DNA of 64,000 nucleotides from Polyangia bacterium (GTDB taxonomy: Bacteria; Myxococcota_A; Polyangia; Nannocystales; Nannocystaceae): assembly GCA_030429545.1 (NCBI GenBank), contig JAUIFF010000015.1:124001-188000 (forward strand). Reading direction: 5' to 3'. Of the stretch, positions 17,303 through 26,167 are shown in pieces (positions within the stretch are counted from its first letter, which is position 1; every line of letters starts with the position of its first letter). The notes below the pieces were generated by a model. It had not been told where the DNA came from and did not search any database. It worked only from the letters and a program-made list of their open reading frames with translations. Both the position numbers and the translations under genes were made by a program.

Positions 17303-18718
17303 ATGGCGCGCCAGATCAACAGCTTCTTCAACCTCTTGCTGATCAGCGATCTGCACTTGGGCTCACACCTCAAGCCACGCTTGCGCGGCGAGACGGTTCA
17401 CCTCGCGGCCCGCGTCGACCAACAGTTACCGCGGTTTTTAGACCACTATTTGCAGACTGGTGAGCGCTGGCAGCTGATTATCAACGGCGACTTCATTGAT
17501 TTTTGGAACATCGTCTTGGATGGCGAGCAACGGTTAGAGGGCGAGGCGCTGGCGGTGCGTCGACTCAACACAGCGCTCGATGCCTACCCGGGCATCGAAG
17601 ATGGCCTGCAGCGATTTTTGCAAGCCGGAAACGGCATTGTGTTTGTGACCGGCAACCACGACGCCGAGCTGCTGTATCCGGGGGTGCGAAGAGCGATTGT
17701 CGAACGACTTCAGACCGGCGGGGACCCTGCCGCTTCCGGTGCCTTTGCGACCACGGGGGCAACCCACATGACCCAGCTCGCGGCCGGCAAAGTGCAGTTT
17801 GTTCCCTGGTTTTTGCGCGAGGACGGCGGCGTGTGGATCGAGCACGGCCACAACTTTGACCCGCCGTGTGCGACCACCGATGTGCTGTCGCCCACCCGCG
17901 GCGATCGTCTCGTGATGTCATTGGCCGAGGTGGCGACACGCAGCTTCACCAACCTCATGCCGGAGATCGACTACGACGCTCCCGACCGCTACACAACCCT
18001 CGACTACATCCGCTGGGCTGGGGCGCGGGGCCTGCGATTTGTGTTGTTGGTCGTCACCCTCTACCTGCGGATGGTTGGTCGCATGCTCAAGTTGTGGGCA
18101 CGCAGCGGCCGTGTCGACCGGGTTGGCCGAGAGCGGCACAACGAGCGGTTGTCCCGGGTTGCGCAAAACACCGGCTTGCAGATGAGCACATTGACGGCGA
18201 TTGCCGGGATGGCACCACCTCCGTCTTCGGCAACCGTTGGCGGGGTCCTCAGTGTCACAGCCCTCGACGGCATCCTTTCGTTTCTTGCCGGCGCCGGAAT
18301 TTGTGCGGCCCTCACGTGGTGGGCAAGCGGTCGCTTCGGGCTCACGCTGGCCGTCGGTTTGGTTGCCGGATTGGTCGCCGCACGCGGTGTGTTGCACCGG
18401 CGCCGTCGTCGAGCTGTACATGAGGACATGGCCGAAGTCGCAGCATCGGTCGGCCGTGTCGCCGAGACCCCGCTGGTGTTGATGGGCCACAGCCATCACG
18501 GCGAGCTGTGCCTGCGCGATGGTGTGATTTACGGAAACAGTGGGTGTTGGCTCGATGGGTCACACTTGGTCGTCCGACGCGACCCGGTGACACGCCGGCT
18601 CGCCAGCGTCGAGTTGTGTAACTGGCGAAACCACGGGGTTGTGGTTCGCAAACAGCTCGACGTGCCCGAGAAGATCGAGGCGTCGCCGATACCCGCCATG
18701 GTTACCGAGTCTGGTTGA
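17303..18718 (+). CDS. Membrane-associated metallophosphoesterase
   Basis: A 471-aa protein. The calcineurin-type motifs are in order: ISDLHLGSH (near residue 15), INGDFIDFW (~55), VTGNHDAE (~115), EHGHNFD (~175) and a C-terminal MGHSHHGEL. The layout is like LpxH/UDP-diacylglucosamine pyrophosphatase relatives. A long insert (~235-370) has a membrane-proximal hydrophobic stretch (LRFVLLVVTLYLRMVG) and a second pair of hydrophobic helices (ILSFLAGAGICAALTW, LTLAVGLVAGLVAAR). The substrate is unknown. It is divergent from the Fe-S oxidoreductase gene, with 220 bp between them. Confidence 0.82.
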   Translation: MARQINSFFNLLLISDLHLGSHLKPRLRGETVHLAARVDQQLPRFLDHYLQTGERWQLIINGDFIDFWNIVLDGEQRLEGEALAVRRLNTALDAYPGIEDGLQRFLQAGNGIVFVTGNHDAELLYPGVRRAIVERLQTGGDPAASGAFATTGATHMTQLAAGKVQFVPWFLREDGGVWIEHGHNFDPPCATTDVLSPTRGDRLVMSLAEVATRSFTNLMPEIDYDAPDRYTTLDYIRWAGARGLRFVLLVVTLYLRMVGRMLKLWARSGRVDRVGRERHNERLSRVAQNTGLQMSTLTAIAGMAPPPSSATVGGVLSVTALDGILSFLAGAGICAALTWWASGRFGLTLAVGLVAGLVAARGVLHRRRRRAVHEDMAEVAASVGRVAETPLVLMGHSHHGELCLRDGVIYGNSGCWLDGSHLVVRRDPVTRRLASVELCNWRNHGVVVRKQLDVPEKIEASPIPAMVTESG

Positions 18719-18730
18719 GCCTGGCCGATG

Positions 18731-19840
18731 CTAGCGCGGTGGGTAGTTTGCGTCCTTGCGCGCGAGCGTGTCTAGGCCGGCACGGGCATCGGCAACGGCC
18801 TCGCGGACACTGGCGTGTCGACTGTGTTCGAGGCGTTGGAGCAGTGGCATCCCCACGGCTGGATCGATCCGAGAAAGTGCATATGCACATCGAACCCGGG
18901 TGCTACCCGAGATCAACCACTTGTGTGCGAGGCTGTGAATCACGGCGGCTGCCTGCGGTGGGGCTGCGGGGCCCAACACAGCGAGGGCTTCGAGTGCCCG
19001 GTCGCGAAACGGTCGTTGTTGGCTCGAGCGCACGGCCTGCAGTAGGCGGGGTCCGGCAGCCGGATCGCGGGCCGCTACCAGGCCGAGTGCCGCGGCAAAC
19101 GTCGTCTGCGCCGGCATGTTGGGATCTTCGAGGAGATTGCGGAGCAGCCGGCACGACTCCGGGTTGGGTGGGTCCATGCCGGCGAGAGCCTCGGCCAACC
19201 CGGCTGCAACTTGCGGATTTTTTTCGCCGGCGAGGGCCCGGGCAAGCAGGGGTTCGGCGCGGTCGCCAATCACATCGAGCAGGCCAGTTGCCGCCTGGAA
19301 ACGTACCTCGGGAAACTCCGAGTCGAGTAGGGCGGTGAGCTGCTCGGCGACCGCCCGGTGGGATTTTTGTGCATCTACATGTTGTTGGCAGGCCGCGGCT
19401 GCAGCTTCACCAAGCACGGTCATGGCGATCACCGCACACTCCCGCAGGTAGCGGCGGGCATCGTCGTCGAGTTTGTCGCTGTGCTCAAACACCGAGGTTG
19501 ACCAGGCAATCGCCGTTGGCAACAGATCCGGGTCGCCGAGTTGCGCCAGCGAAGCCGTCGCGACGGCCCGGTTGGCGGGAGCACTGTCTTCACGCATCGC
19601 GGTGCGCAGGATTTGCTGGATTTCAGGACCTCTGGCATCGAGCGACTCAGCTCGCCAAATCGGCGATGGGGCTGCCCGCGAACCCGGGGCGACCTCCTGT
19701 AGGTACACGAGGCCTAGGTGCTGCAATGCGAGATTGCGAACGCGCGGATCTGCCGAAGTCGCATCTCGTATGGCTGCGTCGAGCGAGAGCGGGATTTGAT
19801 CGCCGCGTTTGCGCCGCCAACTACCGAGAAGATCGAACAC
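18731..19840 (-). CDS. HEAT-repeat protein
   Basis: About 370 aa of repeated ~30-residue helical units with spaced D-P-x-V/L and RxxAxxALAxLGD-type patterns, for example RDATSADPRVRNLALQHLGL and ASLAQLGDPDLLPTAIAW. This is diagnostic of HEAT/Armadillo solenoids, which act as protein-binding scaffolds. The frame is open to a GTG at 19909. I prefer the GTG at 19840, which limits overlap with the upstream gene, but the start is uncertain. It overlaps the 3' end of the Mpo1-like gene by ~20 bp, implying one operon. Partner unknown. Confidence 0.7.
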   Translation of the reverse strand: MFDLLGSWRRKRGDQIPLSLDAAIRDATSADPRVRNLALQHLGLVYLQEVAPGSRAAPSPIWRAESLDARGPEIQQILRTAMREDSAPANRAVATASLAQLGDPDLLPTAIAWSTSVFEHSDKLDDDARRYLRECAVIAMTVLGEAAAAACQQHVDAQKSHRAVAEQLTALLDSEFPEVRFQAATGLLDVIGDRAEPLLARALAGEKNPQVAAGLAEALAGMDPPNPESCRLLRNLLEDPNMPAQTTFAAALGLVAARDPAAGPRLLQAVRSSQQRPFRDRALEALAVLGPAAPPQAAAVIHSLAHKWLISGSTRVRCAYALSRIDPAVGMPLLQRLEHSRHASVREAVADARAGLDTLARKDANYPPR

Positions 19841-20189
19841 GAAGTGGTGCGTCCGGTGGAGGGTTAGCGCTGCCGTACAGGCGAATGACTTCGTCGGCCA
19901 TGCGCCCACGCAAGGCCAAACTCAGCATGCGAAAGTCACTCGCCAGCGACCACAGCGGGTGGCCAAACGTCGCTGGGCGGTTGCCTTCGACCACGAAATG
20001 GGCAAACCAGGCGGGGCCGTAGCCGAGTAGCGGGGCCACCAACATCCACAGGTAGGTGCCCGAGGCGAGCCCGTAGATAAACGCGCTCAGGGCCATGGTT
20101 GTGCCGAGATAGTGTAGCCCGCGGGACACGGGATGGCGGTGGGCCCCGACATATATCGGCCAAAACTCGGCATAGGTACGCGGTTGCAT
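19821..20189 (-). CDS. Mpo1-like/DUF962 membrane protein
   Basis: A 122-aa protein with the DUF962 signature: FWPIYVGAHRHPVSRGLHYLGTT, then GYGPAWFAHFVVEGNRPATF and HPLWSLASDFRML. Two central hydrophobic helices place it in the membrane. Yeast Mpo1 of this family is a 2-hydroxy fatty acid dioxygenase needing Fe(II), with conserved His as ligands, and such His are present here. Bacterial members are mostly uncharacterised. It is upstream of and overlaps the HEAT-repeat gene. Confidence 0.85.
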   Translation of the reverse strand: MQPRTYAEFWPIYVGAHRHPVSRGLHYLGTTMALSAFIYGLASGTYLWMLVAPLLGYGPAWFAHFVVEGNRPATFGHPLWSLASDFRMLSLALRGRMADEVIRLYGSANPPPDAPLRVRSSR

Positions 20190-20325
20190 GGGGGCGGAGT
20201 ATACAGGACGCCGCCGGCGACCCGACCGACCCGACGATAACGGCCAACAAGCCGCTACACGGAATCCTTGACCAGGTTGCGAGAACCGCGCGATGATGGA
20301 GCTCTACCCTCGCTGAGGTTTTGTG

Positions 20326-21726
20326 ATGTCTATGCCACTTGTTTACCGAGCTACCCGCGCCTTGCTGTTGGTCGCCTTGGCAGTCCCGTGTTTGCAGGCC
20401 TGCTCCGACGACTCGACCATGGTCACCGACACCGCGACCGAGTCGGAGTCGGACACCCGTTACGACTACGACTTCGAGTACGACGTCATCGTCGACTACG
20501 ACTACGACGGCTACGAGTATGTCACCGACTACGATGCCGGACCGGCCGAGAGCTGCCTCGACTATTGCGATGTCGACTACGACATCGACTACGACTACGA
20601 CTACGTCACCGACTACGATTTTGAGATCGACTACGACGTCGATTACGACATCGACTACGAGATCGATTACGACGTCGATACGCTGACGATCACCGATACC
20701 GATACCGACTCAGATACCGACACGTGGACAGACACGGACACGGACACCACAACCGATACCGATTCGTGGACAGATACAGATACGGATTCGACAGATACGT
20801 GGTCGACCGATACCGACGGCACCGATACCTGGGGGACTGAGACGGACACGGACACGGATACCGACACGGATACCGACACGGACACCGGCGGTGAGGAGGG
20901 CTTTCCTCCACCTGGAGACTTTGGCGACGATGTCCAAGAGACCGACCTCGTGGGCACCTGGACCCTCAACTGGGTGTATGATCAAGAAAACCAGCTGTTT
21001 GTTTGGGACCCTGACGCCGGTTGGAACTCTGAGCTCACGATCACCGAAACCGGCGATTTCGTCTGGCGTGAGCTCGACGCCAACTGCATGAACGAAACCA
21101 TTGGCTCGGGCTTTTTGTGGGTCGAAGGCTCGCAGATCGTGATGCACATCGATGTCTGGGAGCGCGAGTTGCCGTGGGATTCGATGCCGGTTCTCGGCGA
21201 AGTTTTTGACCCGCCATTTCGCGTGCGCCTGAGCTACTCGCTGCAAGGGCCCAACCTGAGCTTTTCGGCTCCCCCGGCGATTACGGCCACGCAGACCTAC
21301 GACGGTCGCTCCGAAACCCGCCAGACGTTCGAAGGCGAGTTCCTCGGCGGTTGGTGGTACGGCGAGACCGAGTTGTGGGCGATTCCCGAGGGCCAGCTCG
21401 CGGCCCATCTGATTGTTCGTGATGTGTTTCGCACCTACTTGGAGCCGCACTGGCCCAACCCCGATCCCGACAACATTCCCTACGAGGGTGGCGGCAGTGC
21501 CAGCTACCAACGTATTTGGTGGTACAACGATCCCGTACTGTACGAAGACGTGCAGTACTCCGGTGCCAACTGGACCTGCCTCAATGGCTGTGCCCAGCCG
21601 GCTGGAACGGCACTTATCGACGGTGGCAACCTCCACGCCTACGGGCCCTATGCCGGGTTCTCACACCTCATGAGTTTTCAGTCGGGGCGTGCGTTTAAAG
21701 CCACGGTCGAGCCCCTTTGCCCGTAG
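20326..21726 (+). CDS. Lipoprotein with Asp-Tyr and Thr-Asp repeat runs
   Basis: 466 aa from the ATG at 20326, eight bases after GAGG. The lipoprotein signal ends LQAC. Residues ~45-120 are almost entirely Asp/Tyr/Glu/Val in DYDYD-type repeats, and residues ~120-195 are Thr-Asp repeats with some Trp/Ser. The remaining ~270 residues look like a folded beta-rich domain, starting VQETDLVGTWTLNWVYD and reminiscent of lipocalin-like 'GTW' proteins. The acidic repeats probably form a disordered Ca2+-binding stalk lifting the domain off the outer membrane. No family beyond this is recognised. Confidence 0.75.
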   Translation: MSMPLVYRATRALLLVALAVPCLQACSDDSTMVTDTATESESDTRYDYDFEYDVIVDYDYDGYEYVTDYDAGPAESCLDYCDVDYDIDYDYDYVTDYDFEIDYDVDYDIDYEIDYDVDTLTITDTDTDSDTDTWTDTDTDTTTDTDSWTDTDTDSTDTWSTDTDGTDTWGTETDTDTDTDTDTDTDTGGEEGFPPPGDFGDDVQETDLVGTWTLNWVYDQENQLFVWDPDAGWNSELTITETGDFVWRELDANCMNETIGSGFLWVEGSQIVMHIDVWERELPWDSMPVLGEVFDPPFRVRLSYSLQGPNLSFSAPPAITATQTYDGRSETRQTFEGEFLGGWWYGETELWAIPEGQLAAHLIVRDVFRTYLEPHWPNPDPDNIPYEGGGSASYQRIWWYNDPVLYEDVQYSGANWTCLNGCAQPAGTALIDGGNLHAYGPYAGFSHLMSFQSGRAFKATVEPLCP

Positions 21727-21751
21727 CTGAGCTCCGGCGCACAACCACAAA

Positions 21752-21780
21752 AAATGGGATGGCGGTTTGCCATCCCATTT
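21752..21780. terminator. Bidirectional terminator between convergent genes
   Basis: AAATGGGATGGC and GCCATCCCATTT form a 12-bp stem with a GGTTT loop. On the minus strand it is followed by a run of six T, making it a strong terminator for the HTH-receiver operon. It sits 25 bp after the plus-strand lipoprotein gene, which it may also end. Confidence 0.85.
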
Positions 21781-21801
21781 GCATGTGCAACGAGATTCGG
21801 A

Positions 21802-22773
21802 TTAGATACCGAGCAGGTCGCGGACACTGCCCGTGACGGCAGCTGTCGGCAGGCACATTCGGCCACCGGCCGAGCGCACGGCGTCACGCATTTCGCTGGT
21901 GGGCTGGTCGTGAACCGCAATAATCGTCGGTTTGGCCGCCGAGCTCGCCAGCTTAGAAATCGCTGCGGACTTTTCGATATCGGGGATATTGAGGCTGACA
22001 ATCACGTACTTCGGCGGTGCGGCCTGCGACACTAGCAGCGAGTCGGCCCCGGTTTGGGCGGTCAAAACTTCGACCGGGTCGCCATTGGCGAGCTCGTCCT
22101 TGACCCGTGCCCGGAAGTCCGCGTTTTGGGTGACAATGAGCACCCGCGGCACGGTATTTTTTGCCGCCGGTTTTTCCGGCTCGTCGCGCAGGTTGAACGA
22201 GTCTAAAACCCGTGTCCGCACGGCGCTGACATCGAGGGGTTTGCGTAGGCAACCCGCGGCACCAGCCGCCAAAATCCGCTCCGTGTTGGCTTCGGTGTAG
22301 TAACCGGTGATCGCCACAACCTCGGTATGTGTCGTTGTCGCATCGCGCTTGAGCCGGGTACAGACTTCAAACCCATCGACGCCGGGCATCATGAGGTCCA
22401 AAAAGATCAGCTGCGGGCGGAACACCGCGACCAGGCGGCCGGCATCAAAGGCGTCGCGGGCAACCTCGATCTCAAACGGATGGGGCAGGTCTTTGACGAC
22501 ATCGCGGACCAGGTCGAGCACGACGGGCTCATCGTCGACCACAAGGATCCTGCCGACTTCGTTGCCGGTCTGGGTAGTAAACGGAATCCCGCGTTCGGCA
22601 CATACGCGCTCGAGGTCCTCACGGCGAACGCGGCGGTGGCCACCGACGGTTTTAAACGCCGGGATCAGGCCATCTTCGATCCAGCGGATGACAGTCGTCG
22701 GGGTGACGCAGCAAATCTTTGCAACGTCGTGGGTGGAGTAGGTGTCTTTGACGGGTGTACGTGCGCGGCTCAT
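21802..22773 (-). CDS. HTH (MerR/excisionase-type) plus tandem receiver-domain regulator
   Basis: A 323-aa protein. Residues ~10-60 form a winged HTH (DVAKICCVTPTTVIRWIEDG, then GGHRRVRREDLERV) of the SinR/MerR/excisionase type. A canonical receiver follows, with acidic pair DDE, phospho-acceptor Asp126 (FLDLMMPG) and a K (LRKPLD). A second receiver-like domain (~205-320) keeps the fold (VLIVTQNADF..., VIVSLNIPD) but lacks the acceptor Asp context. The start overlaps the histidine kinase stop (ATGA, 22770-22773), so the kinase is the likely phosphodonor. It should act as a DNA-binding response regulator. Confidence 0.85.
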   Translation of the reverse strand: MSRARTPVKDTYSTHDVAKICCVTPTTVIRWIEDGLIPAFKTVGGHRRVRREDLERVCAERGIPFTTQTGNEVGRILVVDDEPVVLDLVRDVVKDLPHPFEIEVARDAFDAGRLVAVFRPQLIFLDLMMPGVDGFEVCTRLKRDATTTHTEVVAITGYYTEANTERILAAGAAGCLRKPLDVSAVRTRVLDSFNLRDEPEKPAAKNTVPRVLIVTQNADFRARVKDELANGDPVEVLTAQTGADSLLVSQAAPPKYVIVSLNIPDIEKSAAISKLASSAAKPTIIAVHDQPTSEMRDAVRSAGGRMCLPTAAVTGSVRDLLGI

Positions 22774-25127
22774 TCGTGGCTCGTGGACTTTGGTGACTGC
22801 GAAGGAGGTTGCGTTGATTGATGATACACAGAGTTCTTGGAATCTATGGGCAAGAGAATAGTAAACGTTGTTCCTCGGTGGGGACGAGAGTCGACAAGAA
22901 TATCGCCGCCGTGATCTTTGATGATCCCGTAGGAGATTGCGAGGCCGAGGCCCGTACCCTTACCGATTTCTTTGGTACTGAAGAACGGGTCGAAAATACG
23001 CGCTTTGACCTCGTCTGGGATACCGTGACCGTCGTCTGTGACCGAAAGTCGCAGCATTTCGTCGTTTTGGCGCGTAAGGGCAATTTGCAGCGTGCCACCG
23101 CGCGGCATCGCGTCGACAGCATTGCTGCACAGGTTGAGTAGAACTTGCTCGAGTTGGTCTGCATCTGCAACCAACTCAATGGGACCCGGGTCGGTCTGGC
23201 GCAGGACCGTCACGTTGTGCATACGCCACTGGTACTCACCGATCGCAACCACACGGTCGATCAGTTGGCCGAGATCGAACCGCCGCCGGACCCCATCTTT
23301 TTGGCGGGCAAACAGCAGCACGCCCTCGACAATCTTGCGGCAGCGTTCTCCGCTGACGGAGATTTTCTCGACCATTTCACGGATCCGCGGTTCGAGCGGT
23401 TTTTCGAGCAGGAGTTTGGCATAGCCGACCACGCCTGTGAGTGGGTTGTTGATCTCGTGGGCGATGCCGGCAGCGAGCAACCCGACGGCGGCGAGCTTTT
23501 GACTTTTGAGGACCTGATCTTCGAGGGCGCGCCGGTGCCGGAGATCGAGGCCGACGAGCACGGCTCCGCGGACGGCTGCCGAGTCGCTATCTCGCAGCAC
23601 CCGCGCCTCGACATGCAGTGGCACGGCCTTGCCCTGGGCATCTGTCACCACCAGTTCGCGGGCGATGGCCCCGCGCTCGAGCAGCTCGAGCCACAGCTCG
23701 CGCCAGTGTTCCGGATCGGTCGACGCTGCGACCTCAATACCAAAGCGTTGACCGTGTGCCTGGTCTTCGCTGATGCCTAACAACTGTTCGCTGGCCCGGT
23801 TCCAGCGCACGATCCGGCCGTCGGCGTCGAGCGAGTTGAGCATCACCGTGGTCTGGTCGAGCAACATCGCTTGGTAGGAGGCGAGCGCCTCTGTTTCGAC
23901 GACGAGCAAACCGTTGGCGAGCCCCAGCCCGAGCTGCGACGCGAGCTGGGTAAGCAGCGTCCGCTCCTGAACTGTGAGCTCGCCGGCGCGGCGCAACAAC
24001 AGGTAACCAACCACCCCAGACGGAGCTGCTAGCAACACCCGCACCGCGCTGTTGGTCGGGTCGCGCGGCACTCCAAAAAGCGCCGCATCGGTCGGGTCAT
24101 CGCCCGGTCGTGACTCGACAACCATCGCGCTCGCCCAGGCCTCGGGTGGGGCGACCTCGAGTTCTTCGATATACACCGAATGATCGGGCTCGACCCGCCA
24201 GCGCTCCCACTTGCCGCCGACCTTGGTGATGATCGATGCATGGTCACACTCGAGGGCGTCCATCAGCGCCGTACAGGCAGCAGGGACACTTTCGTGGGGT
24301 AGTACAGAGGAGACCAACCGACGGTCGATCAGGGCTGTGAGTCGTTGTTCAAACTCGCGGTTGCGGTGGGCCGAAAGGTCGCGCAGGAGGGCGACTGTCG
24401 ACTGGGCCGACCCGCGACCCGCGGCCAGCGAAAGCTCGACCGGGAGGCGGTTGCCCTCCGGCGTCGTCAGGTCGATTTCGCCGTACCAACTTCCCGCCGA
24501 GGCGAGGTCGAGGGCCTCTGAAAGTTTGGTGACGCTCTCGGAGTCGGCGAACTCGAGCAGGCTGCGCCCGATCAACGGACTGGCGAGCAACTGGCGTGCT
24601 GCGGGGTTGGCGTGGACGATTTGCCCGGCGTTGTCGAGCAGCACCATGCCGTGGTCGAGCGCCTCGAGACAGCGGCTGATTGCCTGGCCCATCGAGCGCT
24701 CTGGCGCGTCTTCAAAGGCACCGACCGGGGGGCGACACGTAACCAGAACTTGGCCCCCAGACAGTTTGTTGGCACGGACCTGGCACACGAACGGTGCGGC
24801 TCGTTTGGGGGTGAGCGTGAGTTCGAGGGAGAAACTGTGGCCCTTTGCCCGGTGGCGCAGGTCGATAAATGCCCGACCAAAGGCCCCGGCATCGCGGACG
24901 CGCCGGATCCACAGCAGCAGCGGTTGGCCGACGACCTGCTCGGGCGTGACTTGCAACCGCTCGCTTAGGGCGTGGTTGGCCGCGAGCACAAGTCCGTTGG
25001 CATCGAGCAGCGCCGCCGGTTGCGCGAGGCCATCGAGCAATTCTTGGAACACATCGAGCCTGTCGTGGTGACCGCGCGACGGGTCCACGAGTTGAAATGT
25101 CGTCGTTGGGTATCCTCTAGTGCTCAC
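22770..25127 (-). CDS. PAS/GAF sensor histidine kinase
   Basis: A 785-aa soluble-looking kinase with a GTG start. Domain order: PAS (~25-130), PAS (~145-260), GAF-like (~265-405), PAS (~410-530), HisKA with GIAHEINNPL (His557), and HATPase with DDGHGIPDEV and GTGLGLAISYGIIKDHGG. No transmembrane segment is seen, so it probably senses a cytoplasmic or redox signal. It is translationally coupled to the HTH-receiver gene. It is divergent from the Nudix gene, with 272 bp of intergenic sequence between them that shows no gene. Confidence 0.9.
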   Translation of the reverse strand: MSTRGYPTTTFQLVDPSRGHHDRLDVFQELLDGLAQPAALLDANGLVLAANHALSERLQVTPEQVVGQPLLLWIRRVRDAGAFGRAFIDLRHRAKGHSFSLELTLTPKRAAPFVCQVRANKLSGGQVLVTCRPPVGAFEDAPERSMGQAISRCLEALDHGMVLLDNAGQIVHANPAARQLLASPLIGRSLLEFADSESVTKLSEALDLASAGSWYGEIDLTTPEGNRLPVELSLAAGRGSAQSTVALLRDLSAHRNREFEQRLTALIDRRLVSSVLPHESVPAACTALMDALECDHASIITKVGGKWERWRVEPDHSVYIEELEVAPPEAWASAMVVESRPGDDPTDAALFGVPRDPTNSAVRVLLAAPSGVVGYLLLRRAGELTVQERTLLTQLASQLGLGLANGLLVVETEALASYQAMLLDQTTVMLNSLDADGRIVRWNRASEQLLGISEDQAHGQRFGIEVAASTDPEHWRELWLELLERGAIARELVVTDAQGKAVPLHVEARVLRDSDSAAVRGAVLVGLDLRHRRALEDQVLKSQKLAAVGLLAAGIAHEINNPLTGVVGYAKLLLEKPLEPRIREMVEKISVSGERCRKIVEGVLLFARQKDGVRRRFDLGQLIDRVVAIGEYQWRMHNVTVLRQTDPGPIELVADADQLEQVLLNLCSNAVDAMPRGGTLQIALTRQNDEMLRLSVTDDGHGIPDEVKARIFDPFFSTKEIGKGTGLGLAISYGIIKDHGGDILVDSRPHRGTTFTILLPIDSKNSVYHQSTQPPSQSPKSTSHE

Positions 25128-25399
25128 GTGTGTCCACTCGTTGGGTCCAGGCCAGACCCCTGCGCAGGGGTACTACTATAAAATCCAACATCCGCCCGGA
25201 GCGGCGCCAGACCCGTGCGTGTGCTCTGTCACTGTTGCTATTTGACACATCCAACACGGCCCTTGGCTGTCCCTGAGACACAACAAATGCCCACTGTGTT
25301 TTGTTCGCGCCGTTGCAGATGCAACCTGCGTGCACGGGTCGTCGGGATGGCGTTTGGGCACGGACCACGGTTCGGTGTATCAATCGCTCACCCCAACTG

Positions 25400-26167
25400 A
25401 TGCCTAGCTCCGACCGTTCTTCCCGTTCGTCTGCCCACAAAAAAGCGGCTCCCCGGCTCGCTGCAACCGTCGTTGTGTTGCGACCGAGCGGCCAGGGTGA
25501 CGAAATTTTTATGCTGCGGCGAAGCAGTCGCAGTCCGTTTATGCCGGATGCGCTGGTGTTTCCGGGGGGCAAGGTCGACCCCTCCGACGGCGAGCCTGGC
25601 TCGGATGCGGCATTTGAGGCGGCCGCCCGGCGCGAATGTGTCGAGGAGAGTCGGATCGATTTGGGCGGGCGAAGCCTTCGCTGGTTTGACACGTGGACCA
25701 CACCATCCGCAGAGCCCCGGCGTTTTACTGCGAGGTTTTACCTGGTCCGACTCGCGGCCGGCTCGGGCCAACGCGCCCGCGCCGATGGCCACGAGACCCA
25801 CGACGGACAATGGGCGACGGCGGCCCAGGTGCTCGAGCAGTGGGAGCGCGAGGAAGTCGACTTGCCGCCACCAACCCTGTGCACGTTGCTGCGCCTGCGC
25901 GACCCAGCATGGATCGATGCGGTCGCCACATCGAGTGCATATGCAATCGAATCCCTGCGCGAGACGATTCTGCCAAAATGGGAGTTGCGTCCGCCCGGCG
26001 AGCTTCCCCAGTTCGAGCTCCCGGAGGGCGACTGCCACCATGTGTTTTTGCCACACGATCGTGAATATGCAACGATTGCCGGTGAGGCGGGTGGAAGCCC
26101 CGAGCGTGTGCATGGGCTGCCAACCCGAATGATTCGGCTCGAAAAAGTATGGAGGCCGCTACCGTGA
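25400..26167 (+). CDS. Nudix hydrolase (NUDT19-like)
   Basis: 255 aa from the ATG at 25400 (MPSSDRSSRSSAHKK). The frame continues upstream to 25301 without a start signal. The core begins AATVVVLRPSG and has FPGGKVDPSD followed by an extended Nudix box ending RRECVEES. The spacing between GG and REXXEE is longer than the standard box, as in NUDT19/RP2p-type coenzyme A diphosphatase relatives. It probably hydrolyses a nucleoside-diphosphate-linked substrate. It overlaps the next lipoprotein gene by GTGA. Confidence 0.82.
   Translation: MPSSDRSSRSSAHKKAAPRLAATVVVLRPSGQGDEIFMLRRSSRSPFMPDALVFPGGKVDPSDGEPGSDAAFEAAARRECVEESRIDLGGRSLRWFDTWTTPSAEPRRFTARFYLVRLAAGSGQRARADGHETHDGQWATAAQVLEQWEREEVDLPPPTLCTLLRLRDPAWIDAVATSSAYAIESLRETILPKWELRPPGELPQFELPEGDCHHVFLPHDREYATIAGEAGGSPERVHGLPTRMIRLEKVWRPLP

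Noticed and set aside
20667..21636. Minus-strand frames rich in Val/Ser/Ile repeats
   Set aside because: They are antisense products of the Asp-Tyr/Thr-Asp repeats of the plus-strand lipoprotein.
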